This document shows positions 49,530 to 61,570 of a stretch of DNA of 64,000 bases, piece after piece. The stretch's first letter is position 1. Each line of letters begins with the position of its first letter. The notes beneath the pieces were generated by a model. That model was not told the DNA's origin. It did no database searches and worked only from the letters and a program-made list of their open reading frames with translations. Made by a program: the position numbers and the translations under genes. The stretch comes from Erythrocercus mccallii (taxonomy: Eukaryota > Chordata > Aves > Passeriformes > Dicruridae): positions 1 through 64,000 of the forward strand of contig VZRG01001684.1 in assembly GCA_013397435.1 (NCBI GenBank). The letters are read 5' to 3'.

Positions 49530-51311
49530 AACAATACATAGATATCATCTTTTATTAGGTGTAATAAGGATAATAAAAATCTTTCTGATAAGTTTTTTCT
49601 CCTGAATGGATAATATTACATGAAGAATTCCAAGTCATTTTACACAAACTGTGTTCTCAACTGTATTTCACTTTGATTTTCTTCCAGCTAGGAAATATTT
49701 TTAAAAAGTATTTACGTGTTCTTGTCTAATTATTCCTTTTTGCATATACTCTCCCTATTGTTTATGCTCTTCCCATATCTCACTCTTTTTGATCAAAGTT
49801 AGGAGACACTCCATAAAAGCAAATGGAATTAACTGCATAAAAAAATCCAACCAACCAACCAATCAAAACACTCCAAACAACCTAGGCGAAGCCCTGTGCC
49901 TTTATTAATTTTAGCTACCAGGAAGTAAAAAAAATTTTTAAGTAAAAAATTTTCCACCTCTAATTCATAGAAACAAACAACACTTGGGAGGACTTTTAAT
50001 AATACACATAGTTACAAAATTGCAGATGCATTACAAGCTAATAAACCTCAGTAGTTAAGGATTTAGATGAGACTCCTTTTCCACATCACATATGATCCTT
50101 TTCTTTAATTTCATTTAAGAGAATAAATGGAATGTTGTAAAGTTAGGTTTAACAAGGCAGAAACCGGCAGAGTCTTGAGTATACATCATTGCTGGCAGTA
50201 TATTGGGGCTTGAGGCATTGTGGAGTATAGGATGCTGGAAGATGTTTTATGATGTGATTTTCTCTATGAGAGCTTTAGTATGAGATGGTAAGGAGTATTT
50301 ATGCATTTTACAGTTACATATGACAGTATACACTTTCCACTTTAAAAATAATTTAGAACAACACATGAAAAAAAGGGGCCTTTTGGCAACTGTATAATAC
50401 TTACACTTCTCCAGCTCAACTCCTGAGGTGCAGGGAAATCATACTTGAGCTTTCTACACTGGATAAAAAAGCTGGACCAGTATAACAGAGCATTTTAAGG
50501 TCATAGGTTTTGATACAGCAGAAGAAAGTGTCAAGACACCCAAGAGGAAAGCCACACCAGGAGCTTTATCAAACCAGCAAATCTGCAGATTGCAGGGGTG
50601 GCTTGAAATCTCTTCTGCCTCTGCCCACTACGTACTGGCACCAGCAATGACGCACCAGGATTCTTAAGGCTTTTCTGGTGTTCCTTGTTTATTCTTGCAA
50701 CTATTTAGAAATAAATACATTCCACATTAATGAGGAAATTCAAGATGCTGGCTCTGGTAAGGAGCTTTAATCCCTTCTTTACTCTGTCCTTATGGCTTAA
50801 GTGAATGAAAGAAAAATAGAAGCAAAGTTATGAAGTGCTGGCTGACTAATTTACTACTTTGGCAGTCAGTGGGTAAATGTATCAGACTTTTTGAAAATTG
50901 TGCAAAATCTTCAGGTTAAAGATGATACATACAAAATGGAATTTTTTTGAGTTGCTTTCCTTCAGGAAGATGATACGTGTTGTTTGGTTTATTGCCAGTT
51001 TAATACCTTTTTCTGAATTTCATTACAGTTGTGAATGTATTTAAAATGCAATGGAATCCACATAAACCCCACTCATGGGAATGAATGAGGAAAACCAAGG
51101 CGTTTTAACTTTTGTGCTTTATCTAACCAACCCACATTAGATATGAAGGTCCAAAATAGAGCAGATAACTTTATTGCAGATGCCAGTGCCATATTTCTAC
51201 ACACATTAGAAAAGTTTCCAGCCTTTTCTACTAACATCTGTTGCCAATATACTGAAAAAAAATAGCTAGTCTGTCAGGTATCTCTGGTATATGAACAATT
51301 TTTCCTGGTGC
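49530..51311 (-). other. PERP: PERP 3' untranslated region (predicted)
   Basis: Follows the PERP stop on the - strand. Poly(A) signals (TTTATT on the + strand) occur at 51170-51175 (proximal) and 49551-49556 (distal). A 1.8-kb 3' UTR ending at the distal signal is near the length usual for PERP mRNAs. It contains a CCAA-type simple stretch (about 49849-49863) that reads TTGG on the gene strand. Which signal is used cannot be decided here. Confidence 0.5.
49551..49556 (-). terminator. PERP: Candidate distal poly(A) signal, PERP
   Basis: AATAAA on the - strand, about 1.75 kb after the PERP stop. Nearer AATAAA candidates exist at 50685-50690 and 51170-51175, so alternative polyadenylation is possible. 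Confidence 0.4.
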
Positions 51312-51526
51312 TTATGGGGAAGAGTAAAAATATGTGGGCTTGACATTACCCAAGATCTGATCTTCATAGTTGGGAAGGCAGCAGAAGAAGAATCCCAGGC
51401 ATATTTCCATAATGGCAGTGGTCCAGCCAAAGCCATAGGCCCAGCTGAACATATTGATTCCTGTCATTTCAATTTCAGATGAGAACTTTACTGGATAAAT
51501 GACCAGGCCCATGATGGAGAACACAG
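51312..51526 (-). CDS. PERP: PERP terminal coding exon
   Basis: Encodes the last 71 residues of PERP, a tetraspan plasma-membrane protein of the PMP22/claudin-like group. PERP supports desmosome assembly in epithelia and acts as a p53/p63 apoptosis effector. Visible are the end of the third membrane segment (AVFSIMGLVIYPVKF), an extracellular loop, then NMFSWAYGFGWTTAIMEIC and the hydrophobic CLGFFFCC as segment four. The cytoplasmic tail CLPNYEDQILGNVKPTYFY is nearly identical to the mammalian tail. The stop is TAA at 51314-51312. The acceptor is TTTCTTCAG just before 51526, and the exon starts with the last two bases of an Ala codon, which fits the phase of the upstream exon. No frameshift is seen. 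Confidence 0.94.
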
Positions 51527-51779
51527 CTGAAGAAACAAGAGGAAACAAAAATTGTTTAACACCCAGCACCACTGCCTTCCTCCATAATCCCTGTGGCTAA
51601 ACCCATCCATGTTTTGGAGGATCTGAAAATCGATCCAGTATTATGACAGACTTTGATTTTTCATAGAGAGCTCAATTGCACATAGGCAGAGAGTTGGGTA
51701 CAGTATCAGCTGAAGAAAATATCAGTTCTAATATGGATATATCTGCACAAGCTAAACTTGACTCCACAAGCTGTCTTAC
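51527..51779 (-). other. PERP: PERP last intron
   Basis: A 253-bp intron on the - strand with donor GTAAGA (51779 downwards) and a pyrimidine-rich acceptor ending CAG at 51527. It is phase 1. It is short, and no repeats are seen. Confidence 0.9.
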
Positions 51780-51923
51780 CAGCCACAAAAAGCAAGCCTC
51801 CGATCCCACGAATGAAGTTGAACCGAAGTGTGTCAATGGCAAATGCTATGATGGCCAGTGCAAAACAGATAACTAGAAGTAGAAAGCCGACCAGGTATGT
51901 GGCAGCAGCAGCTCTTCCCCAGG
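51780..51923 (-). CDS. PERP: PERP middle coding exon
   Basis: A 144-bp exon encoding 48 residues. It begins WGRAAAATYLVGFLLLVICF, which matches the human motif WGRAAAAMLF at the start of membrane segment two. It continues through ALAIIAFAI, a short basic cytoplasmic loop (TLRFNFIRG), and IGGLLFVA, the start of segment three. The acceptor is GATTTCAG before 51923 and the donor is G|GTAAGA after 51780. Both ends are phase 1, so the Ala codons at both junctions are split, as in the mammalian gene. The N-terminal exon (segment one and first extracellular loop) is not in the window as far as I can see. Confidence 0.93.
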
Positions 51924-54900
51924 CTGAAATCAGAAGGAAGATACATTAGAAAGGAACAAAAACAAAAACAAAGGCTGCCATTCCTGGTTAGTAATTAAGG
52001 GTTAATTTTAAAATTTGTGAGAAGAGGATCATCTCCCAAGAAAGATAGCCATGGGAATGTTCTCTCCTCTTAAAGTTGAACATTTCAGTTGCACAAGAAA
52101 TCATGCACTAATTGCAGAATGCATTAAAAAATCCAGCTTTGTGTTCTCATGCAGAATTTAATGGGGGCTTGGGTGTGAGCTTACTGTTTAGTTTAAACAA
52201 TTAATAATTAAGACAGAAATGGCTTTAAAGATATAAGAATGGACACTGTCTTTCAATAGCAAATATTAATATAGCAGATGCCATAAAAACAGCTTCCTTT
52301 TGCACAGACAAGGAGAATTAAACTGTCCCTGGAGCTAATAAAAATCTTCCTTTGAAACAAAGTGTTTATAAAAGCACTACCAATCTTAAAGATATGGAAA
52401 TAGCCCATAAATATCAAAATTCAGTGATTTCTGATTTTCAGCTTTACTTTAGCTCTGTGTCCTAGATGGAGGTAAGGATTTGGAACCTGTTTTGTAGGGA
52501 AATTGGATCTCTGATTTATGTCCAAATTTAGAACCACTTCAATTCTAAAAGCTTGTTCCAGACATTAATTCTTTCATTTTCAAATTATAAAATTTTATGT
52601 TATAACATGTTAAAACAAAGCATATTGTATTGGCATAACAACTGGAAAAATAATATTTATTTAATATTTCAAGACTTGAGGAGTAACTACTGCTGAAAGA
52701 GATCAAAGTGTCTCTTCTTCTGGATGTAAAAAAGCCATTCTGACACATTTTAAATTGTGTATTAAATTGAGTACGCTGTTAAAGTCTGCTAGTCATCTAC
52801 AGACTTCATCCCCTCATCTAGCCACTAGGCCTTTGTCAAGTATTGGCTTCTAACCAAATATATAAAACAGAAGTGCCAAAATATTATCACTACCCAAACA
52901 ACCCTGCACAGTAATTACAATTCAACTTGAATGCAGTGCATGCTGTTCAGTAAAAGTTTCCACTGAAATTGAGTAAATAACCTATCAATTTGTTTGCTTT
53001 AAGTATGGAAGTAATAAAATGCAAAATGTCCTGCCTGTCCCTTGACCAGAGTCAGGTAAGCATGAAAGCAACCGTCCTGTCCCCAGTGCATGACAGCTTG
53101 GTGTCTTTCCCCAGGGCCCACACCACCACTAATATTAGGCAAGAAAAATGGATCAGGATTTTCCAGCTATCCTTTTCTACCCCTCAGTCCTTCAAAACTA
53201 ATTTCCCTTTTCTTTGCTTTTCAACATTCTCTCTGCTTTATGATCCCTGCTCTGTTCTAGCTATCGCATTTCAGTTTTATGCCATGCCCGTTCTCTTTCT
53301 TATTCCACAAAGTTTCTGTCTGCTTATAGGGCTTTTCAACTGGATTGTTTTCACACTAAACAGGCAGCTGCCTGAGAAGACTGAAAAGGACAGCAAAGGT
53401 GTTCTTACATCTCCTTTTCTAGCCCAGTGTTTTAGCTCAAACTCTGCTCTCCAGGAGTTTACAGGGAGCTCAGAGGTAGAGTATGCAGTGTGAGGCACAG
53501 GAGGGAGGACAGCACCTCAGGCAGAGTATCAGAAGAAACAGTCAAGAAGAGGAATTTCTTATACTGCTCAATATAACCCATTGAAAATGTTCTTACTCCC
53601 AGTCTCTCTGTTATCCCTTTAAAACATCAAAAAAAGAAGCACTTGGCCATAAGAGAAGTTTCTCAGCAATGGTGACCTCTGCTCTTGGATACAAGAGTTC
53701 TGGACACTTCTGGCAAAAGGGTGAAATGACAAGAACACCTAGAGGTGATGGTTTTTCTTAGGTGCACAACTGTTTGCGGTTAAATACAAAACTCCCAGGC
53801 AAAAGAGCAGACTCAGAGCACAGCTGCCTGCCCAGCAAGTTCTGAAACACCAGGAGTCCTGGGGGTTCCACCTGCCCTGCTCAGCCTTGCTTCCCAAGAG
53901 CAGCTGATGGTAGAGCACCAAGCCCTGCGGTGAGAGCAGCGCCTGGGCTGGGGGCTCAGGGAGCTGTGCCCGGTGGTTGCAGACATGTGTGGTGGCACCT
54001 TGCCCATGCCAGCACCTCCCTGGTTCCGCCAGGCTCAACCAGGTGTTTTTCCTGAAGTAGTGTTCCAAATGCTGTGACTGTGTGGAAGCAGAGTGGGTGC
54101 ACGCCCAGCCCGCTGGGCACTGACTATGTGGCAAGAAGAGACATGCCTGTTGCAGGATGCTTACACCATTTGGAGGCATTGCTCAATCACCTAACTGCCA
54201 ATTTTGTGGCTCTCAGTTCTACAAAAGAGAAAAAAAAAACAACCAATACACAGCTCCAAGGCAGTAGGGCTGTATGGAAGAGTGAGTCTCTACAGAGTTT
54301 TTTTGAAGAAAATTATTCTGAGTTCATCTATCCTTTACAAAAAGCAGCAGCAATCAGTAGTGTAATCAGTGTGGAAACATCTTACCTTTCTAGAGAAACA
54401 AAGGCTTTGCGCAACAATACTTGCAACTGTTTCTGTGCTTGAGATGCTTATTTTATCTTGTGCCAGCCAGAGTATTAGAGTAGCTTAGCTCTTTACAAAT
54501 TGAACTAAGACTTAAAATTCCTTTAAAATGTCACAATTAGAAGAATTAAATTGGTCAAAAACCACTGACAAGCAAGGGGCTGATTTTGTCGCAAATATTT
54601 TCTTATCTTCCAATGTTGTGGGGGATTTTGTCTTTAACATTGAGTAAAAATTATAAATAAATTGTTCTATCTGCAAAGCTTTTTCTTAAAAATGTGAACT
54701 CCAGGCCAAAGGATCCTCACAGGTACAACACCAATTCAGTGTATTCTTGGCTGCAAAGCAAGGCCAGTTAAAATCTGAAAGAGCCCAGTCCACCTATCAC
54801 CAAATCAAAAATTGAAACAGAGGGAGCAGCAGGTTACAGGATATCAAAGTGAGTTTGTAAAAATATTCAGCAGTTTTTGAAATCTGTTTTCTCAGCCCCA

Positions 54901-57900
54901 AAAATGCTGGTGATCTTTTGGCTGTTTAAGAGTTAAGATGTGCTTGTGAGAAAAGAAATGTGTTTATACAAAGGTGTCCTTGAGTACCAGCAGCACCCTG
55001 TAATGCTTTAATGCCAGTCCCATGTCTCCCTTTTTCAGTAACTCCATCAGCTGAAAGAACACCAGTGAACACTGTGAAAGGGTTTGTGGGCAGCTACACA
55101 CCAGCCGCTCTTCAAAACTCCTTCTAACTGGCAATTTTCTGAGTAATTTGGTCTTAAACAAAACATTGCTAACCCAAACAGGCAAGAGGAACCCATGTTT
55201 TCACACTGTCTCAAGCAGAGCGAGGACAGTGTTTCTGATGACAGTGTTTTGTATGTCAATCACCAATGATTTGTGGGAGTCTGGGCTATCCAAAGTGAAT
55301 ACAGTAATATGTGACCACTGGAAAATGAAAATAAGTGCCTGACTTCTATAACTCCCTGCTGTGTGGGAAGACCCCTGAGCTTATTTAGAGTCCAGAAAGA
55401 GTCCTCCATGCTAGGACAGAGCTCATACCTTATGAGCTACATTATTAGTTGAGACAGAATTCAATAATAACACAGATTTATTACTCTACTATTAAAGCTA
55501 ACTCAATTTGAAGGGCAGCATGACTACCTCTTGTATTGCACCATATAAACACATTCTGATTATCCTGCATCTGGCTGCAGCCATAGGGAAGCTGATAGAC
55601 TTAATTAGACATTCAGGACTAAGAATATCTCCAGTTTCCTGCCTTCCTGATTTTACTCCCTCACACATTTTACAGTTTATGAAAGTGTAAACAATGTCTG
55701 TGCTTCACACAAAAAGAAACAATCTTTCTTGCTCAGCACTAAGTTGAGCCAAAACTTTGAACCACCAAACCTAGTATTTCCTTAGCCTGCCATCTTTCAT
55801 ACTCCAAATGGTGCCTTCAAAAAAAGAGCTGTTGTGTCTTGAAAATAGCATATGACCTCTACTTCCTCCATGACAAATACAAATGCCCATGTTCCTGGTG
55901 TATGTGTTTCAAAACATGAGAAAACATTCACAATAACATTTCATGTTTTTCTTGATCTGGTACTCCCACACCACATAAACTGCTGAGGGTCTCCTTGGGT
56001 GATATTTTCTGAATGCAACTCTAGAAAGTTCAGAAGTACTGCTCCTTGTACAATCAATAAGAACATACTTCTCCAAATTTTCCTCTTGGCTTGAATCTGA
56101 ATACACAACTAGCATTGGAAAGGAAAACAAATATTTATTGCCAGCTCAAAGACACCAACAATTATCTAGAGGTTGTTGCTGACTGATCACTTTCACACTG
56201 CAGTGAATTGTGAATTTGAGGAAGGGTAGCTCTAATTCACAAGAATCAGGAAGGGGTGAAATAAAACGTAACAGACTAATATTTTGCTCTGTTATCCTTC
56301 ATACCACCAAGGGAAAGAAACATAAACCCTGCAGTTCTACCTGCAGTCATGCAAAGCGATTCTTAGGAGAACTAAAATCTGCTGTGGTAGCAATTCATCT
56401 CTGTGTTGTATGTAATGAGAATGTTTCTAGGCTGAGTTTGCAGAGCTCAACCTGTTTAACATCTCTCTGATTAAAGGGAAAGCGCATTATTTTGGAAACA
56501 AAGTTGAACTCACTTGAGTTTCTCAACCCAGCGTTCTTTGACAGGGTGTGGTGAACACTGCAGAGCACATGCTTCACTTTGAAAAGGAACTGCTTTGGCC
56601 AGATTTTCCCCATTTCCCTTTGGTTTGTTCTCCTCAAGAAAGTCTCCGCATGAAAGTGCACATTTTTGCAGCAGAACTCGTGTTCCCTTAGCATGACTTT
56701 TAAGGTGGTCCATCAAACCCACATCTCTACCAGCCGAAGGGTTACAAGCTGCTGGTGTACATGCACTCCACTACCATCAGGACTCTGGATTTCCTGTGTT
56801 ACCCGTGCAACACTACACAGTGAAAAATCCTGTCTTCTGGAAATACTGACTCTGTAACATGCCAACTACATGGAATTTCTGAGCTCTTTCTGGAAACAAA
56901 TGCACACTATAATCTCTGCAATTGTTTACTGATCACGTGAGCTGGCATTGAAATACCATTGTGCATGTGTTTGTATACAGCCAAGATAAATCAGAAACTA
57001 TCCAAAGCAGCTTCTTATGAATAAACTACATGTGCAGACTGAAAGCCATTGACTGAAAATTATTTCAAAGGAAGTTTGTACAAATGAGAAAAACATCAAA
57101 TACCAGTCATGGATAATTTATGAACAGAATAAAACGAGGAAAATAATATCAAAAGTATGATTGGATGTGTACTATTTTCTGAGTTTCTGTCTTCATTGCA
57201 TCTGGATCATTCTTAAAAGCACTTAATTCTCTGTATATCTTTTGTATGAGTAGTCAATACTGGAGGTTTTTCTTTGGATTTTTTTGTGTGAATTTATATC
57301 TGTTGCAGTGGAATACAGATTTTTTTATCTTTCTATATGGCATCCTCTTTGGCATCTGTTCTTTTCCCCCCTAGCATTACTTTTTTAGAATTCATTGCCT
57401 CTTAATATGGATTTCTCATTTAATAATAGAGTATTATCTCATAAAAGCCATTTTTGTGTGAACTAGAACCAGCTTTTAGCTTGCCACTATATAAAAGACA
57501 ACCATGGAAACAGAGAATGACCTATTTAGGTTGACACTAGAATAATGTCATTGCCAAAGTTTCTTAATGATTAGTAACAGGTCCCATAAAAATGAGAAAG
57601 GATTAGGACTTTAGGACAATTATCCCATAATAATGATTTTAAATTATAACATTAAGGAAAAGAACCTTTATGAGTAGTTCTTCTATCAATAAAACACAGT
57701 ATATATTAGCAGAAAGCAGTGTTTTGTCCATAGCTGCATGCTAAAGTGATAGCTCAGTGTGGCTTGGTGGGCTTTAACTCCTTTGAATGAAAAACCTATT
57801 AATTCCTCACCACTGACTTCACCCACAAACAAACACAGGCAAAACCTTTATGCAATCTGCAACCCTCCTTTCTTGCTGAGGGAAACAATTAAGCTTAGAA

Positions 57901-58739
57901 GCTATTCTGACTTGAATTTGAGGGGAGGAGCACTTACATCTTGAGGGAGTGGTTCAAATTCATCTCATTGTAAGCTCTGGCATGTACAAGCTTGACTTAG
58001 AAACTGGCTTCTGCAAATCTTGTAGTAATGAGGGCTGCTCCCTGAAGCTTACTTAGTGCTGGGAAGGCAGAAGGGGCAGAAGGTGTAGAGCCATCATCAA
58101 AGGGAGCACCAAGGGAGTAAGTTAGCTATTAAATATAATGCACACACAGTGCCTCAAAATTAAAGGTTTGCTCATGAGAGAGTCAGGAAGTACCCCTATC
58201 TCACATTATCTTCAGAAGCAGTTGCACACACTGAGAAAATCTCAGGATTAATGCTCAGCCTCATACACTTAAATGCTACAACATTTTTCCTCCTATTTTT
58301 TACTATTAATTTTAAATTAAAGCAGGATTTCTTGTAGTTGGATGTGTACATGGGGTTTGGGAGGGTCAGGGAAATAAAACAGGTAAGGTATTGATTAATT
58401 GGTTCATTTACATAAGCTCAGTTAATGAGAATAGCAAGATGTACCTGCTCCCTAATTACTCCTGAGTGGGTTGAAATATTTAATGTGAATTAAACAGCAT
58501 TGATTTCCATGATAACACAGGCTATGAACTAGGACTTTTAATCAAAATGGTACGGTGGAACCTTTTCAAAACCAGTTCTTTTTAAGCTTTATATTCCCAG
58601 AGTCATTTGGGACTAATGAACACTGAATTTACATCTTATTTCCATGTGCACCAAGAATTGTTGCCACTTTTGATCTGCAGTTTTCATGCTGTGAGCAAAC
58701 TTTGTTCTGAAACCTTGATGAAAATCACCTTTTGCACGA

Positions 58740-58750
58740 GGGAATTTCCC
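58740..58750. promoter_or_regulatory. Palindromic kB motif GGGAATTTCCC
   Basis: Contains GGGAATTTCC, an exact p65-type kB consensus, here extended to a near-perfect palindrome. A motif match only. It would lie within PERP intron 1. Confidence 0.3.
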
Positions 58751-61480
58751 ACTAACAGGCAGCAGCTGGGAACCTGGATCTGATTTTCTGGTAGAAGCAA
58801 AATTTTACTATTTGCAAAATAAAACCTCCAGCATATAAGCAGAAGTTGTTCTTTGTGCTCATAAAAATATATTGTATTTATTTACTCTTCTTGTTAATGA
58901 AACAGCTTTTACAATGCATCCTGAAAATCTTTGTCCCTTGCTGCTTACTGCTGATGAGGTTGTTAAAAGAACTGCACAGAGAATTCCTGTTTTTGGGGGG
59001 CCTGATTTGGGCACAGCATCCATATGTCAGCACAGTAGGTGATATTAGATGTATTCAGTTTCAGATTAGTAATTCAGCAGGACTGAAGTGTTATTTAGTA
59101 CTAGTAGAAGGAATCCAGATACCTCTGGAACACAGGCTAGTGTCAGCACTCCATAAGCTACTTTGAGTTCCTGGGACTTTTTGAGCAATGAGTTATTTTG
59201 TAATGGTACTTGACAAAGAAGAAATACGGCATTACGATGCTCACTGAGTCAGTGTGTTTGTGGTGTCTCAGAACAGCACAAGCTGCCAGTGAGAAGTGAT
59301 ACAAAAATGTGAAAGAATGTTCTGAGAGTTTTATTTCTTTTGCTGCGTAACACCTTCCCACTTAAGTAATCTGCTTAAACCTACTGTGGAATTCAAAATG
59401 CATCTTGCAGCCCTTATCACTGTTCAGACTATGGAGATGTTATTATGGCCATGCTTTATCAGATTACCTCAATAAACAAGAGGAATATATGAGGTGAAGA
59501 GGACTGAGAGTTTGGCCGCAGGTTTCCACATGCTGTCAGCAGGCTCCTGTGTAAGTGAATGGAATCCTCTCTCCAGGACTTCAGGGCCTGAAAATGCAAA
59601 GTGTTGAGGATCTTCTCAAAATCCTCAGCACTAGCAGTTCATATTTCCTGATGGGCAGATGAGAATGTTCCACATGACTGCTATTTTTCCACATAATCTA
59701 ACCATAATTATTAAGGGAAGGCTGGATAATAAACAGTGGGATTACATGTACAATTGCTCTCTGGAGAGTTAATTGCTCAAGAGCATTACTATTGTTTAGA
59801 AAAGAATCTGATTAAATGAATCTGCCACTGAAATTATAAAAGTACAAACTCTAAAGCTACAAGGGAAAGCACACTAACAATTGCAGATAAGGAATAAAAA
59901 TTGCCGTGGCAATTAAATGCTCTGGCCTTGATTTCCTTCTCTTATACCTGACTAGAATCAGTGGAGTGTCTCCTGCAAGCTGGGGGAAAATCAAATTTTT
60001 TCTCTCTTTCTTGCATCATTCCTTACAGACACTGTTGCGATTTCTTCATTAGCAATATGTTTGAGACTGTATTTTTTTCTCATTCTAAGCTTTGACTAAT
60101 TATTGAGTATTCTACGTTATTCAGTAACTGACCTTATAATCTCATTTCTCACTGGTTAGTCCCAGTTAACATTAAACTTTAAGGAGAATGATGTCTTAGG
60201 AAATTATATGCTTCTCTACATACTGTCATTAAAACTACAGACAATCACTTTATATAAATATAACCATTTTGTGATGCGATACAGCAGGAACAGCAGCAAC
60301 CTTTCATTTTCTGTTCACCCTGTGTCAAAGGAGTCAAGGTTTGCCCCTTTAATCCAGGCCATGCACAGAGCAGTGCTGGGCTCCATCCTGGGCTCTCCCA
60401 CAGGCTCCCTTGAACTGGTTAGAAACCTCCCCAACTTCTTTCCCAGCTGCAAAGACACTTTTGCAAATCTACTTGTATTTTACCAAATTCTGAAAGCTGT
60501 TAAGTGCAGAACCTTGTCTTCAGGAAAAATCTGCAATAAAGGCCCATAACTTGAGCTGGTCTCTACTTCAAAAGCACAGTTATGTGTTTGCTTCATTTCT
60601 ATTTTGATGTACAGACACCTTTAGATGCCAGGGAGCCACTGTGATCTCTTGTTTGTCCTCCATCTGCTGTATTCCATCCTGTACCTCTGAAAATATCCCC
60701 ATGTCAGTCTGTTCTGCTTTATCTTGGGGCAAGTAAGGTTTACCCATGCTGGGATTAGGTGCTGGCTGTGAGATGTGACGGGAATGTGGGGGAAGGAAAA
60801 ACAGTTTTACATAGGTAGTGTGGCAGTGGCAGAACTTGGTGCCTGGTCTGTCCTGTGTCCAGGGTGTGGTAAGTCACCAATCTGATAGAGAGGGGAATTT
60901 TCCAGAGGGAGAGCTGTGTGGCCAGCAGTGCAAGGCCAGTTGTAAGTGTGGTATCAAGACAGAGACTTTGGAAACAGATCCCAACCACACCATGTAACCT
61001 TGCTTGGGGGTTTTTAGCAAGTGATTTCCATTTTGTTTTTCCTCCAGGATAATAAGTGGTGCTTCACTGTAGCAAAAGATTCCCCAGAAACCAAAGCCTG
61101 GTAAAGTCAAAATGGGGGGAAAATATCTACTCATCAATGGGGATGTAGAATATTTCTTTTCTCAAAAGGATATTACTTTTGCAACACTTCCTTCTTTCAC
61201 TTAGCCTGTAGCCAAGTGAAAGCTGTCATATAAGTGAAAGCTTATCTGCTGTCATATTTGAAGTAGTTTTTGTCCATTATAATCATGCTATACTAGCCTT
61301 CTTATCTTGTAGTATTGCATTCATATTCATAGACCAAAATAAAACTAGATATCTAGAATACAGCTGCCCATTATTTGCCTGGAGGACAAACTGCACAAAG
61401 GTGTCCTTTCCAGATGGTGAAATCATTCATCCCTCCACTACTCTCCACAGCCACAAACCTCTCCACACATCCCAGGAAAA

Positions 61481-61570
61481 GCTATAATAGAAATAGAATA
61501 GAATATAATAGAAAAATAGAAATAGAAAAAAAAATAGAAAAAATAGCAAAAGTTATAATAGAATATTATG
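61481..61570. repeat. A-rich (AATAG)n-like low-complexity tract
   Basis: Irregular repetition of ATAGAA/ATAATAGAA with A runs up to nine. A frame rich in Lys/Ile/Glu through it is a by-product of composition. Confidence 0.8.

Noticed and set aside
51676..51949. + strand frames at the PERP middle exon
   Set aside because: Antisense shadows of the PERP exon, which has clear splice sites on the - strand.
53739..54179. 146-codon - strand frame in presumed PERP intron 1
   Set aside because: Considered as a possible PERP first exon or nested gene, but it lacks the expected N-terminal tetraspan sequence and a phase-1 donor, and other frames overlap it.
60892..60904. GGGGAATTTTCC as a kB site
   Set aside because: One base too long between half-sites for the strict GGGRNWYYCC consensus.
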